Assembly: GCF_963924675.1 (NCBI RefSeq)
Contig: NC_089226.1
Location: 42,425,124 to 42,489,123 of the forward strand
From: Phocoena phocoena
Taxonomy: Eukaryota > Chordata > Mammalia > Artiodactyla > Phocoenidae
Reading direction: 5' to 3'
DNA: 64,000 nt
Position 1 is the stretch's first letter. Each line of letters begins with the position of its first letter. A model generated the notes under the pieces. The model saw only the letters and a program-made list of their open reading frames with translations, was not told the origin of the DNA and ran no database searches. Position numbers and translations under genes: made by a program. Below, one piece after another: positions 24,397 to 36,929 of the stretch.

Positions 24397-24884
24397 GATC
24401 CTATCCTTTTTATTGCTGAGTAGAGTTCTATTGATGGTAGTATCATGAATTTAAAAAAAAATCTATTCACCAGCTGAAAGACCTTTTGGTTGCTTCCAGT
24501 TTTTGGAGATGAATAAAGATGCCAGAAATATTTGCATTCAGCTTTTGTGTGAACATAAACTGTCAATCCTCTTGCATAAATGCCTCAGCAAGGAACTTCT
24601 GGGTTGTATGGTAGGTGTGTTTTATTTTAGAAGAAACCTCCCAACTTTTTATCCAAAGTAGCTGTATCACATTGCAGCCCTATCAGCAATGTGTAATTGT
24701 TCTAGTTCCTCAATTTCATCAGCACTTGGTATCATTAGGTTTTATTTCTTTTTTACTTCTAGTATCTGTGTGGTGGTATTTCATTGTGGTTTTAATTTGC
24801 ATTTCCCAAGTGATAATGATATTGATGATTTTTCATTTAAGTACTTGCCATCTGAAGTAGTTTTGATATATTTATGTATATTGT

Positions 24885-25400
24885 TGCTAAAACAAAGTAC
24901 CACAAATTTAGTGGCTTACAAAACATCACAGATTTATTATCCGATAGTCCTGGACGTCAGAAGTTTAAAATCAGTTTCACTAAAATTAATACTTAAAAGC
25001 AAGGTGCTGGCAGATCTGTGTTCTTTCTGAAATCTAAGAATGAATCTATTTCCTTTCCTTTTCCAGCTTCTAGAACCTGCTTGCATCCCTTGGCTGTTAA
25101 CAACTTCCTCCATCATCAAAGCAAGGTGTATAACGTCCTCTTTCTTCTATGACCTCTGCTTCTCAACTTTTATCTTCTGTCTCTGACTCTGATCTTCTTG
25201 CTTCCCTCTTCTAAGGACCATTGTGATTGCATGAAACCTACCCAGGTAATCCAAACCAGGCTCCTCATCTCAAAATGTTTAATGAAATCACAACTTCAAA
25301 GTTCCTTTTACCTTAAGTAAGGTAATACATTCACAGTTTCTGGGGATTAGGATGTAGACACATTTGTGGGACCATTGTGCAGCTTCCCAAACCACCCATA
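24885..25400 (-). mobile_element. MaLR-type solo LTR nested in L1
   Basis: The left end 'aaacaaagtaccacaaatttagtggctt' is the reverse complement of the 3' end common to MaLR LTRs. Interior blocks such as 'cttttccagcttctagaacctgc' and 'cattcacagtttctggggattagga' agree. L1 sequence resumes on both sides. It is a solo LTR with no internal viral genes. Confidence 0.6.
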
Positions 25401-26657
25401 TATCTACTTTGGTGAAGTTACCATTCAAATCTTTTGACCACTTTTTACATTGGGTTGTTTGATTTTTACTGTTGAATTTTGAGAATTCTTTATGTAGTTT
25501 GGATGCTAGTACTTTGTCATATATATGATTTACAAATATTTTCTCCCAGTCTGTGCCTTGTCTTTCTATTCTTAAACCAGTGTCTTTCACAGAGTAAACA
25601 AATTTGACTATTTTTCCTTTCAGTTCTATTAAATTTTGCTTCATTTATTTAGAAATTCGGTTTTTAAGGGTATGTGCATTTAGAATTTTATTTCTTACAG
25701 GAGAGACCTTTTACATTCATTAAGTAATGTCTCTGGCAATTTTCCTTGTTATGAAATCTGGTTTCTCTTATATTAATATAGATACTGTAGCTTTCTTTAG
25801 ATTAGTATTTGCATAATATCTCTTTATTCATTGCTGTTCTATTTCATTGCATGTATTATATTTAAAACATGTTTCTTATAGACAACATATAATTGGGTAT
25901 TGATTTTTTTTCTGCCCAGTATGACAATGATTTTTGTTTCATTTGTGTCGTCATGACATTTAATGAAAAAGAGTGATATATTTATTGGAGTAATAAATGA
26001 TACAATATGATTGGATTTTGGTCAACTATTTTATCTCTTTCTATTTTTTCCTATGATTTTGCTTCTCTGCCTCCCTTTTTCCTACCTTCTTTTGAATAAT
26101 TTGGATATTTTAATATTCCTTTTCAGCTTATCTACTGACTTTTTAGATGTATCTCATGGTATTACTTTTTAGAGGTTATTTTAGGGAGTAAAATATACAT
26201 AATCTCACTTTTCATATACTCTTGGAGTTCATATTTTATCTCCTCAAAGAAAATATAGAAGAAGCCTTATAACCCTCCTCCTTTAACTTCCCTCTTTTAG
26301 GTTATAATTGTCATATGCAATATATCTATGTTCTTTGAACTAACCACTAGACAATAGTATTGTTTCTGCTTTTGAGAGTCATCCATACATTAAAGAAATC
26401 AAAAGGGAAAACATTCATCTTGCATTTACCCACATCTTTACCATTTCTTTGGTTCTTCCTTCATTCCTGAAGTTTCAAGTTTCCCTCTGGTGTCATTTCC
26501 TTTCTGCCTGAAAAATATCCTTTAGCATTTCATTTGGAATAAGTATTTTAGCAACATATTCTCTTTGTTTTCCTCATTTGGAAAAATTTTTGTCTTTATT
26601 CTATGGAGGATATTTTTATTCAACATAGAATTCTAGGTTGACGGTTTTCTTTTATAA

Positions 26658-26707
26658 TGTAATATATATATATATATATATCATGATCATATATATGTGT
26701 ATATATT
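26658..26707. repeat. (AT)n-rich tract
   Basis: Alternating at units interrupted by catgatc. It lies within the old L1. Confidence 0.9.
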
Positions 26708-26838
26708 TGTAGCAGCTTTATTATGATGTATTTTATCATGTGTTTCTTTGAGTCTATCTTGTTTGGCATTTACTGACCTTTAAAAATCTATACATTTATA
26801 TCTTTCAGCAAGTTTGGGAAGTTTTAAGCCATCATTTC

Positions 26839-26840
<2 letters not shown>

Positions 26841-26877
<37 letters not shown>
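26841..26877. repeat. (TA)n microsatellite
   Basis: About 15 consecutive ta units, able to extrude as a cruciform and likely variable in length. Confidence 0.95.
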
Positions 26878-27934
26878 CTCAAATGCATCAATGTTTTTGT
26901 TCTTTTTTGGGATTTCAGTGATATGAGTATTAGCCCTTTTGATAATTCTCATAGGTTCCTGAGGGTGTGTTATCATTTCATATAAATAATTTTTCTCATT
27001 GACTTTTTAGGTTGGATTATTTCCATTGCTCTATCTTCAAGTGTGGTGATTCTTTTCTCTGACCTCTTCATTATTCTATATATCTCTATGAGTGTATTTT
27101 TAAAGTTTCAGATATTTTATTTTTCAGTTTTAAATTTTCTATTCATTTCCTTTTTGTACTTAGTTTTTTGTAGTGAGAACTTCTGTCTTTCAAATTCATT
27201 TCTAGAGTGCTTACTTTTATGTCATAGAGTGTGCTTCAATAGCTGATTTAAAGCTATATCTAGATTATCTCAAGGTTGGCATCTGTTAATTATCTATTTT
27301 AATTGATCATGTATTCCTGGTTCTCTGTATATACATTTTGTGTTGTATCCTAGACATTTTGAACACTGCCTGCCAAGTTCTGAGCCCTGTTAAAATCCTC
27401 TGAAAAATATGCTTTGTTTGTTTTAGCAGTCAATCATTAAAGTTAGATTCAAACAGCAAGTTCTATCTAACCTCCAATGTTAGTTTAGTTTTCAAATCCT
27501 TTGCTATGTTGTTTTGGGTCCGCTTTCTGTGTGTGCCCCTCGGGTCTTAGTTTGGGAGTTGGGTGGTGGTTTATATCATTGTTTAATTCTCATAGCCTTA
27601 GCTATGTTTTTTTGTGCCTGCTTCATGCACACATAGCTTGGGGATGAGTCTGGGACATGTGTCAGTTCATACACAGAATTAAGGGAACTTCTCTTAAGGT
27701 TTTATTTTGAAGAATCTACCCCCCCCCCCCCAAATTGCAGAGAACCTCTTTTCCAAGCTTTACTGGTCAGAAAATTGGTTAACCTATAGTGTTAGTCTCC
27801 TTCTCTGTCACACAGCTCTACATAGCCGTGGCAGTCCTGAGGGAGAAAAGGCCATGGGAAAAAGAAAGAAAAATAACAGATTTTTTTCAGACTTTCAATT
27901 TCTAGGACCCATTTTCTGATTTTCTCTAGCCATT

Positions 27935-28090
27935 TCCTTTTTTGTTTTTAATTTTATTTTATCTATTTTTTTTTTACAGCAGGTTCTTATTAATTACCTA
28001 TTTTATACATATTAGTCTTTATATGTCAATCCTAATCTCCCAATTCATCCCCCCACTTCCGCTTTCCCCCCTTGGTGACCTCTAGACATG
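27935..28090 (-). mobile_element. 5'-truncated young L1 tail
   Basis: The 'caggttcttattaattacc' and 'tttatatgtcaatcctaatctccc' blocks match the nested L1 tail at 12,427-12,629. A T-rich left end marks the poly-A on minus. The right end runs directly into the pyrimidine tract. Confidence 0.8.
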
Positions 28091-28226
28091 TTCTTCCTTC
28101 CTTCCTTCCTTCCTTCTTTTCTTCCTTCTTTCTTTCCTTCCTTTGCCCTTTTTTCCTTTCTTTCCTTTCCTTTCCCTTTCTTTCCTTCCCTTCCTCCCTT
28201 CCTTCTTCCCTCCCTCCTTCCCTCCC

Positions 28227-28271
<45 letters not shown>
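28088..28271 (+). repeat. Long homopyrimidine tract: (TTCC)n, (CCCT)-like, then (TC)n
   Basis: About 185 bp are nearly pure pyrimidine on +: ttcc repeats, mixed cttt/ccct units, then about 20 tc units (28,231-28,271). Such mirror-like tracts can form intramolecular triplex. The overlapping open frames rich in S/F/L (plus) or R/E/K/G (minus) are translations of this tract. Confidence 0.97.
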
Positions 28272-28272
<1 letters not shown>

Positions 28273-28764
28273 CTTTGGAGTTTTCTATGCCCACACTGAT
28301 GCTGCAGCACTGAACCTTAGTGACTGGGGCTGCCCATTAGCACTACATGGAGAGAAAAAAATTAAGAAACAAAATTCGGCTGCTGCCCACGGGCTTCAGC
28401 TCACAGGGGATACTTTCCTGGTCCTCTGGCCAGAAAGGAGGAATTTCTCTCTGGTGTTTTGGTGCTGCTGCACTGTTCCACAACCGGGGTCTCATTCTGT
28501 TCAAGCTGACAGACATAGGAAGGAAACAAACTTGGAAAATCATTTCCCTAATGGGTCCTTTCTCACATTTTGACTTTGTTTCCCTCTTCTCTTGCTATTA
28601 TTTATTTTTCAGTGTCCTTGGGTAATTAAGCTTTAAATTCCACTGAAGTTTTTAATTGTAACCAGTTGGGAAAATAGGCTGTAGGGTGTTCGGTCCATCT
28701 TGAACTGCATTGTTAAATCTAGTTACTACTATTTTGATTCTGTTTTCCTTGTTTTCTTCCTAGA

Positions 28765-28980
28765 GAGGTAGCAGAGTGTGGTAGTTATAAGTAGATTCTA
28801 GGACCAGAAAGCCTTGCTTTGAATTATGGTTCCATTCCTTACTGTGTAAAGTAAGACTTAGCCTTTAAAAAATAAAATTTTGAAATTGGGACATAATAGT
28901 TTACTTCTTCATCAAGTTGTTTGAGGATTAAGTGAGTTAACATATAAAAAGTGATTAGACCGGTACTTGACACTAGAAAC
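28765..28980 (+). repeat. MIR SINE
   Basis: MIR order is visible: 'gagtgtggtagttataagtagattctagg', 'attccttactgtgtaa', 'gtttgaggattaagtgagttaacat'. The middle is replaced by an A-rich insertion. Confidence 0.85.
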
Positions 28981-28999
28981 ACGATGCTGCACAGTTCTA

Positions 29000-29830
29000 A
29001 AGGGCAACATTTGTAGTGTAGATGATCACAGTGGGCGGTGAGCTTGGAGCTGTGCAATGTGTTGGCAGTTCCTGAGTCAGCTATTACTATTATTATTAAT
29101 ATTATTAATTATTATGTTTTCTCTTAATTCTTGTGTTGTTTTATACTTCTAATTGCAAAGTAAATCTATATTTATTTATACTTTTAAGCAGTTGTCCTCT
29201 GAGGTTGAAGATAGAGATTGAATGAATCTGGTTGAAAAGATCATCTTCAATATACTATCTACTCTTATCTTGAACAAAAAAATACATAAATATTCCTCAG
29301 AGAGCTTAACACTTCATACACACTTATGCTAAATTGGTTCAATCGCCAGCAAAAGAGAAAAAAAATGCTGATTCTCCTTTAGACCTGAGGCTTCCTGCCT
29401 TGTTGGCTGAGGCAGGGAAGGATGTTTTGGAAGGATGCTTCTACAGTGTGCTGCCTCTCATCACTAATTCCTTTCTCTTCCTAATGCGACCTATCACCAA
29501 TCATCCATAAGCTGAAGCTGAGTCTCTTAGGAGGATGTGAATGTAGTTTTTCCCCAGAGAATTTTATACCCAAAACATAATTACACATTGATCTGGTCAC
29601 AAATCCTTATGTCTGTGCTCATTTCCATTTCAAATTCTTTCAAAACCCAAGAGAATATTAGAATTGTGAAATCCAATGTTGATTTCTGGTGGGAATTTTT
29701 TTTCAGATTAGAGACTGAAGAAATTTGAAATGCCTAATTCTAGAGTTGTTTTAAACTGTTTGATCTTCAGGAAAGGTTTACATATCACTTTATGAACCAT
29801 GGTCTTTTGATGATTTCCTTCTTTATACTC
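29000..29830. other. Unassigned sequence
   Basis: A TTA-rich simple tract lies at 29,080-29,115. No other element is recognised. Confidence 0.4.
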
Positions 29831-29834
29831 CAAA

Positions 29835-30055
29835 ATATAGCATTGTGACTAAGAATGCAAGTTTGAGAATCCTGGATTTGAATTCTGGCTTTGCCACTTA
29901 TTAAGTGTGACTTTCCCTTTTTGTACTTCAGTTGCCTTCTCTGTAAAAAGGGGATGATAATATTGTTTTCCTCATAGGATAGTTATATGAATAAAATAAT
30001 TTCTTTATTAGGGCTCAGGATAGCTTCTGATGTATAGCTATGTGCTACTTTATTT
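29835..30055 (+). repeat. MIR SINE
   Basis: The copy is nearly complete: 'gagaatcctggatttgaattctgg', 'tttgccacttattaagtgtgac', 'ctctgtaaaaaggggatgataat', 'cctcataggatagttat'. Confidence 0.93.
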
Positions 30056-30059
30056 CTAT

Positions 30060-30880
30060 TTTACAGATAAGGAAGATGAGGTACGGAAAAGTTAAGAAAC
30101 TATTAATCTCTATGCTCTCCCCTTCACCTATTCACAGGTCTTAACTATAATGTTAGTAAAATTTTTAATTCTCTTGTCTAGGTGATTGCATTATAAGACA
30201 ACTGGTGTTTCAGGAAAGCTAGGCATCTATAATAGCAATTTTTGGCTGTGCAGAAAATGTGACAAACTATCACAATATTTAGTACTAACTTACTGATTGC
30301 CTCTCTTCCATGTATACTTAAAGAAAACACTGGGTAAAGGAAAAAATAAAGGGGGAACCAAAATATTTGAAGAAAATAATGTTTGCAACAATAATGCCTT
30401 TCATAATGCTATGCTTAGAAAAATTGACCTGAATATCATGAAGGATTGTTTTATTATTTGTTTGTAAAGTCACCAAAACTTTTGATATGCCTTTTGTTAG
30501 CAAAACTGAAGTGATATTTTTAACAAAAATTATGTTTCCTTAGATTTATTATTGTAATATTTCAATTCTATTTAGAATGCTTAGTTAGCCAGAGGATTCT
30601 AGGTAAAACAACTATTGTAAGAGAGGAAATTCACCATTTCCTTTCTGGCTTATGTTGTTTAGGACCTTATTTTCATCTCTTAAAGATATCCCATAAGTAA
30701 GTCCTCCATTTCTCCAATCCTCTCTCTGGCTGTGTTTTTGCTGTGAATGTAATCAAGTGACTGAAAGCCACTAAAACAGCAGGACCATTTGAACTTCTGC
30801 ACCTAAGTTCCTGCTCTTCCCCCATGCCAAGCCTGTAATCAGACCTAAGTGAGGCCCCAGAAGGGAATTACTCTTTTACT
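30060..30880. other. Unassigned sequence
   Basis: I see nothing I can name in this 0.8-kb stretch. Confidence 0.4.
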
Positions 30881-30884
30881 CTGT

Positions 30885-31325
30885 CCACTGAAAAGAAAAT
30901 TTACAATGTGAGTTGAGTTTTATTTTGCATCAGATGAGAACTGTAGCCCGGGAGACAGCCTCTCAGATAGCTCCAAGAAACTGCTCCAAAGAGGTGGGGG
31001 GGGAGGTCAGTATATATACGATTTTAGTGAAGCAGGGTATGTGCAGTTGAGCACACATGTTGGCAGAGGCTTGCTGCTAGTCACAAGGAGCAGATGTCTC
31101 CATTAATGATTTCAGTGCTTTTCTGGGTATGAGAAGATGCAAGAGATTGGGCTTATAAAATCTTCTCCTGAAAATAACTCTCTGAAGGTCTGTTCTTCCA
31201 GTTTTCCCCAGAGCACAGAGTACCTCATTCCTGATTGCTCCTTTCAGCTGTGCTGAAGGTCAGCAACTGCAGTGGTTAGTGATTTCATTCTTATAGAACC
31301 AGAGAGCAAGTGGCAATTTTTAGCT
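30885..31325 (-). mobile_element. Solo LTR-like repeat
   Basis: The order 'gagacagcctctcagatagctcc', 'aaactgctccaaagagg', 'gtcagtatatata', 'cccagagcacagagtacctcattcctgattgctcc' resembles an LTR of a cetartiodactyl endogenous retrovirus group. On the minus strand an aataaaac polyadenylation-type signal lies near 30,925, which suggests the orientation. No gag, pol or env is nearby, so it is a solo LTR if the call is right. Confidence 0.5.
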
Positions 31326-31589
31326 GGCAACTTACACGGAGATGTTTCTATGCTTATGAGTGTTTTTAAAGATAATCCTGAGATTCTTAGCCTTTACTAG
31401 TTTTAACTTTAACCTGCTCATCACTTGTATTAAGCTGCCCAATCTCTTAATGAGACTGTATCTGAAAAAGAAATTAAAAATCCATGCCACCTTTCAGACT
31501 GGCAACACTTTTCCATTGCGGTCAGGTGCTATTGACTTATGAATTGAATCACATGGATTCTTGTAATTTTAGTCAACTAAATAGTATTA

Positions 31590-31830
31590 TTTAGTATTTA
31601 GTGTGACCCATGAACTGTGCTAAGTGCTTTGTGGGCTCATTTAATTCTCACAATGAATCTATGCAATGGATATTGTTATTGTTATTATATCATCATCATT
31701 ATCATTATTCCCATTTACAGATGAGGAAGCAGCAGCAAGACATGTTGTGTAACTGAAGGCCCCCAGCTAATAAGTGCAGTGCTAAGAGCTGAACTCTGAT
31801 ATCTGACTTGAAAACCTGTGATCTCCTGAA
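31590..31830 (-). repeat. MIR SINE, reverse orientation
   Basis: Clear reverse MIR: 'aactgtgctaagtgctttgtgg', 'atttaattctcacaatgaatctatg', 'cccatttacagatgaggaagc', 'cagctaataagtgcagtgc'. Confidence 0.93.
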
Positions 31831-31839
31831 TTCAGCTCA

Positions 31840-32480
31840 CATCCCCAGCTCTGCATCACTCTCACCCCTGCCTCCACTTATTTTGTTAACTCAGGTGACA
31901 TTATATATCACAAGTAACCTTTTGGAGCCCATGTATCTGACATGAGAAACTTGTGATAGAATGAGCAGATGTGTGAACACTGCTTTAAAGTTCTCCCCCT
32001 ATGAATTTTTCCTATTTATGTCTATAAATAACCTTGGAACAAAGTCTTTATGCATAAACCATTTCCTGAATAATTGATATGATATGAAGGTCAATCCCAG
32101 TGCTACCTGTGGGGTCAGAATGTTTTAGTTATTTTTGTGAGTCTGAGGAAAATTAATTTTTCAATGAAAATTCCTTGATCCAGGCACAATGTATACTTAT
32201 GTGGTCTTAGAGGCATATACCTCTGTCTGGCAATTGACCTAGCTTGGTGGTACTATTATACTCTGCCTGATCTGAAGATTAAACAACTGGTACAACACAC
32301 ATGAATGTAATTCCTGTGGGGACCATTCAACATTCCTTTAAATCTGGGAGTCACGAGATTGTCAATGTTCATTTAAGAGCTCAGCAGTTTTTTCACTCCT
32401 TGGCATCCTCTGCGGGCAATATTCGGGGTTAGTAGGACTGAGCTAGGAGCTTGGAAGAGGCAGGCACTGATAGCATGACA
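31840..32480. other. Unassigned sequence
   Basis: No supported feature is seen before the (GT)n tract at 32,484. Confidence 0.4.
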
Positions 32481-32483
32481 GGT

Positions 32484-32518
32484 TGTGTGTGCATGTGTGT
32501 GTGTGTGTGCGTGCATGT
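32484..32518 (+). repeat. (GT)n microsatellite, interrupted
   Basis: Runs of gt are interrupted by gcat and gcgtgc. Confidence 0.9.
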
Positions 32519-33039
32519 GTAACTTTTATCATATTGTTCAAGGACTTTGGAAATTATCTGCTTATTTACATTATAGAGGGTTTTTGAAAATCCACTCAGT
32601 ATTGTGGCTTATCAGGAACTCATTGTGTCTAGCCTTATACTTGATGAACAAAATAAAAGGAAAAAGAAAATGTTTCTTTTTTTTTTTAACATCTTTATTG
32701 GAGTATAATTGCTTTACAATGGTGTGTTAGTTTCTGCTTTATAACAAAGTGAATCAGACATACATATACATATATCCCAATAGCTCTTCCCTCTTATGTC
32801 TCTCTCCCTCCCACCCTGCCTATCCCACCCCTCTAGGTGAACAAAACACCGAGTTGATCCCCCTGTGCTATGCAGCTGCTTCCCACTAACTATCGGTTTG
32901 ACAGTTGGTAGTGTAGATGTATATATGCCACTCTCCCAATTTGTCCCAGCTTACCCCTCCCCAGCTCCATGTCTTCAAGTCCATTCTCTAGTAGGTCTTT
33001 GTTTTTATTCCTGTCCTGCCCCTGGGTTCTTCCTGACCT

Positions 33040-36000
33040 TTTTTTTTGTTTTTAGATTCCATATATATATGTGTTAGCATATGGTATTTGTTTTACTCTT
33101 TCTGACTTACTTCACTCTGTGTGACAGACTCTAGGTCCATTCACCTCAATACAAATAACTCAATTTCATTTCTTTTAATGGCTGAGTAATATTCCATTGT
33201 ATATATGTGCCACATCTTCTTTATCCATTCATCTGTCGATGGACGCTTAGGTTGCTTCCATTTCCTGGCTATTGTAAAAAGAGTTGCAATGAACATTGTG
33301 ATACACAACTCTCTTTGAATTATGGTTTTCTCAGATGACATGCCCAGTAGTGGGATTGCTGGGTTGTATGGTAGTTCTAATTTTAGTTTTTTCAGGAACA
33401 TCCATAATGTTCTCCAAAGTGGCTGTATCAATTTACATTCCCACCCACAGTGCAAGAGGGTACCCTTTTCTCCACACTCCCCCCCCAGTATATATTGTTT
33501 GTAGATTTTTTGATGATGGCCATTCTGACTGGTGTGAGGTGATATCTCACTGAAGTTTTGATTTGCATTTCTCTAATGATTAATGATGTTGAACATTCTT
33601 TCATGTGCTTTGGCAATCTCGATATCTTCTTTGGAGAAATGTCTATTTAGGTCTTCTGCTCATTTTTGGATTGGGTTGTTTGTTTTTTTGATATTGACCT
33701 GCATGTGTTGCTTGTAAATTTTGGAGATTAATCCTTTGTCAGTTGCTTCATTTGCAAATATTTTCTCCCATTCTGAGGGTTGTCTTTTCATCTTGTTTAT
33801 GGTTTCCTTTGCTGTGCAAAAGCTTTTAAGTTTCATTAGGTCTCATTTGTTTATTTTTGTTTTTATTTCCATTTCTCTAGGAAGTGGGTCAAAAAGGATC
33901 TTGCTGTGATTTATGTCATACAGTGTTCTGCCTAGGTTTTCCTCTAAGAGTTTGAGAGTGTCTGGCCTTACATTTAGGTCTTTAATCCATTTTGAGTTTA
34001 TTTTTCTGTATGATATTAGGAAGCATTCTAACTTCATTCGTTTACATGTAGCTGTCCAGTTTTCACAGCACCACTTATTGAAGAGGCTGCCTTTTCTCCA
34101 TTGTATATTCTTGCCCCCTTTATCAAAAATAAGGTGACCATAGGTGCATGGGTTTATCTCTGGGCTTTCTATCCTATTCCATTGATCTATATTTCTGTTT
34201 TTGTGCCAGTACCATGCTGTCTAGATTACTGTAGCTTTGTAGTATAGTCTGAAGTCAGGGAGCCTGATTCCTCCAGCTCTGTTTTTCTTTCTCAAGATTG
34301 TTTTGGCTATTCGGGGTCTTTTGTGTTTCCATACGAATTGTGAAATTTTTTGTTCTAGTTCTGTGAAAAATGCCATTGGTAGTTTGATAGGAATTGCATT
34401 GAATCTGTAGATTGCTTTGGGTAGTCTAGTCATTTTCACAATGTTGATTCTTCCAATCTAAGAACACGGTATATCTCTCCATCTGTTTGTATCATCTTTA
34501 ATTTCCTTCATCAGTGTCTTATAGTTTACTGCATACAGGTCTTTTGTCTCCTTAGGTAGGTTTACTCCTAGGTATTTTATTTTTTTGTTGCAATGGTAAA
34601 TGGGAGTGTTTCCTTAACTTCGCTTTCAGAATTTTCATCATTAGTATATAGGAATGCAAGTGATTTCTGTGCATTAACATTGTTTCCTGCTAGTTTACAA
34701 AATTAATTGATTAGCTCTAGTAGTTTTCTGGTACTGGCTTTAGGATTTTCTATGTATAGTATCATGTCATCTGCAAACAGTGACAGCTTTACTTCTTCTT
34801 TTCCGATTTGGATTCCTTTTATTTCTTTTTCTTCCATGATGACTGTGGCTAAAACTTCCAAAACATAGTTGAATAATAGTGTTAAGAGTGAGCAACCTTG
34901 TCTTATTCCTGATCTTAGTGGAAATGGTTTCAGTTTTTCACCATTGAGGATGATGTCGTCTGTGGCTTTGTCATGTATGGCCTTTATTATGGTGAGGTAA
35001 GTTCCCTCTATGCCTACTTTCTGGAGGGTTTTTATCGTAAATTGGTGTTGAATTTTGTCAAAATCTTTTTCTGCGTCCCTTGAGATAATCATATGGTTTT
35101 TATTCAACTTGTTAATATGGTGTATCAAATTGATTGATTTTCGTATATTGAAGAATTCTGGCATTCCTGGGATAAACCGCAGTTGATCATGGTGTATGAT
35201 CATTTTAATGTGCTGTTAGATTCTGTTTGCTAATATTCTGTTGAGGATTTTTGCATCTATGTTCATCTGTAATATTGGCCTGCAGTTTTCTTTCTTTGTG
35301 ACATCTTTGTCTGGTTTGGCATCAGGGTGGTGGTGGCCTTGTAGAATGAGATTGAGAAGGATAGGTGTTAGGTGTTCTCTAAATGTTTGATAGAACTTGC
35401 CTGTGAAGCCATCTGGTCCTGGGCTTTTGCTTGTTAGAAGATTTTTAATCACAGTCTGAATAGCAGTACTTGTGATTGGTCTGTTTATATTTGCTATTTC
35501 TTCCTGGTTCAATCTCAGAAGACTGTGCTTTTCTAAGAATTTGTGAATTTCTTCCAGGTTTTCCATTTTATTGGCATATAGTTGCTTGTAGTAATCTGTC
35601 ATGATCTTTTGTGTTTCTGCAGTGTCAGTTGTTACTTCTCCTTTTTCATTTCTAATTCTATTGATTTGAGTCTTCTTCTTTTTACTCTTGATGAGTCTGG
35701 CTAATGGTTTATCAATTTTGTTCATCTTCTCAAAGAACTGGATTTTAGTTTTATTGATCTTTGATATTGTTTCCTCCATTTGTTTTTCATTTATTTCTGA
35801 TCTGATCTTTATGATTTGTTTCCTTCTCCTAACTTTGGGGTTTTTTCATTCTTCTTTCTCTAATTGCTTTAGGTGTAAGTTTAGGTTGTTTATTTGAGAT
35901 GTTTCTCGTTTCTTAAGGTAGGATTGTATTGCTATAAACTTCCCTCTTAGAACTGCTTTTGCTGCATCCCATAGATTTTGGGTCATCACGTTTTCATTGT

Positions 36001-36826
36001 TATTTGTTTCTAGGTATTTCTTGATTTCCTCTTTGATTTCTTCTGTGATCTCTTGTTTATTAAGTAGTGTGCTGTTTAGCCTCCATGTGTTTGTAGTTTC
36101 TTACAGCATTGTTCCTGTAATTGATATCTAGTCTCATAGCATTGTGGTCAAAAACATAATTGATACAATTTCAATTTTCTTAAATTTACCAAGGCTTGAT
36201 TTGTGACCCACGAAATGATCTATCCTAGAGAATGTTCCATGAGCACTTGAGAAGAAAATGTGTTCTGGTGTTTTTGGATGGAATGTCCTATAAATATCAA
36301 TTAAGTCCATTTTGTTTACTGTATCAATTAAAGCTTGTGTTTCCTTATTTATTTTTATATTGGATGATCACTCCGTTGGTGAAATTGGGGTGTTAAAGTC
36401 CCCTACTGTGATTGTGCTACTGTTGATTTCCTTTTTTATGGCTGTTAGGATTTGCCTTATGTATTGAGGTGCTCCGATGTTGGGTGCATAAATATTTATA
36501 ATTGTTATATCTTCTTCTTGGATTCATCCCTTGATCATTACGTAGTGTCCTTCTTTGTATCTTGTAATAGTCTTTTTTTTTAAGTCTATTTTGTCTATGA
36601 GAATTGCTACTCCAGCTTTCTTTTGATTTCCATTTGCATGGAATATCTTTTTCCATCCCCTCACTTTCAGTCTGTATGTGTCCCTAGGTCTGAAGTAGGT
36701 CTCTTGTATACAACATATATATATGGATCTTGTTTTTGTATCCATTCAGCCAGTCTATATCTTTTGGTTGGAGCATTTAATCCATTTACATTTAAGGTAG
36801 TTATTGATATATATGTTCCTATTACC
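33040..36826 (-). pseudogene. L1 ORF2 remnant (endonuclease, reverse transcriptase)
   Basis: This is the decayed coding region for the L1 endonuclease/reverse transcriptase that nicks target DNA and primes cDNA synthesis. The N-terminal endonuclease region is seen at about 36,820-36,100 (with the CCIQETY block near 36,700). Open stretches of 187 and 166 codons at 35,216-35,779 and 34,703-35,203 cover the reverse transcriptase, with the catalytic FADD box at 34,766-34,777. The C-terminal part is at 33,141-33,455. The start codon near 36,826 reads AAG instead of ATG. At least six breaks separate the open pieces. The protein cannot be made intact. Confidence 0.93.
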
Positions 36827-36929
36827 ACTTTCTCAATTGTTTTGGGTTTGTTATTGAAGGTCTTTTCCTTCTCTTGTGTTTCCTGCCTAGAGAAGTCCGT
36901 GTAGCATTTGTTGTAAAGCTGATTTGGTG

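Larger units (their letters stand above)
23780..28565 (-). mobile_element. Long ancient antisense L1 (L1M-like) with nested insertions
   Basis: In + order the antisense L1 shows 3'UTR (23,780-24,090), ORF2 C-terminal region (24,400-24,880 and 25,400-25,660), then N-terminal ORF2/endonuclease-type sequence (from about 25,760) and ORF1/5' region to about 27,930. It seems to resume at 28,275-28,560. Most of the central ORF2 is missing between about 25,660 and 25,760. Everything is frameshifted. Nested in it are a CHR SINE (24,106-24,396), an LTR (24,885-25,400), a young L1 tail (27,935-28,090), and AT and pyrimidine tracts. Confidence 0.75.

Noticed and set aside
24117..24566. 149-codon minus-strand and 142-codon plus-strand open frames
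   Set aside because: Both cross a CHR SINE with a clear target duplication. Their translations recur in similar form at the other CHR copies, so they are SINE by-products.
28032..28573. Several open frames of 70-161 codons rich in Ser/Phe/Leu or Arg/Glu/Lys
   Set aside because: They translate the homopyrimidine/homopurine repeat and contain no domain.
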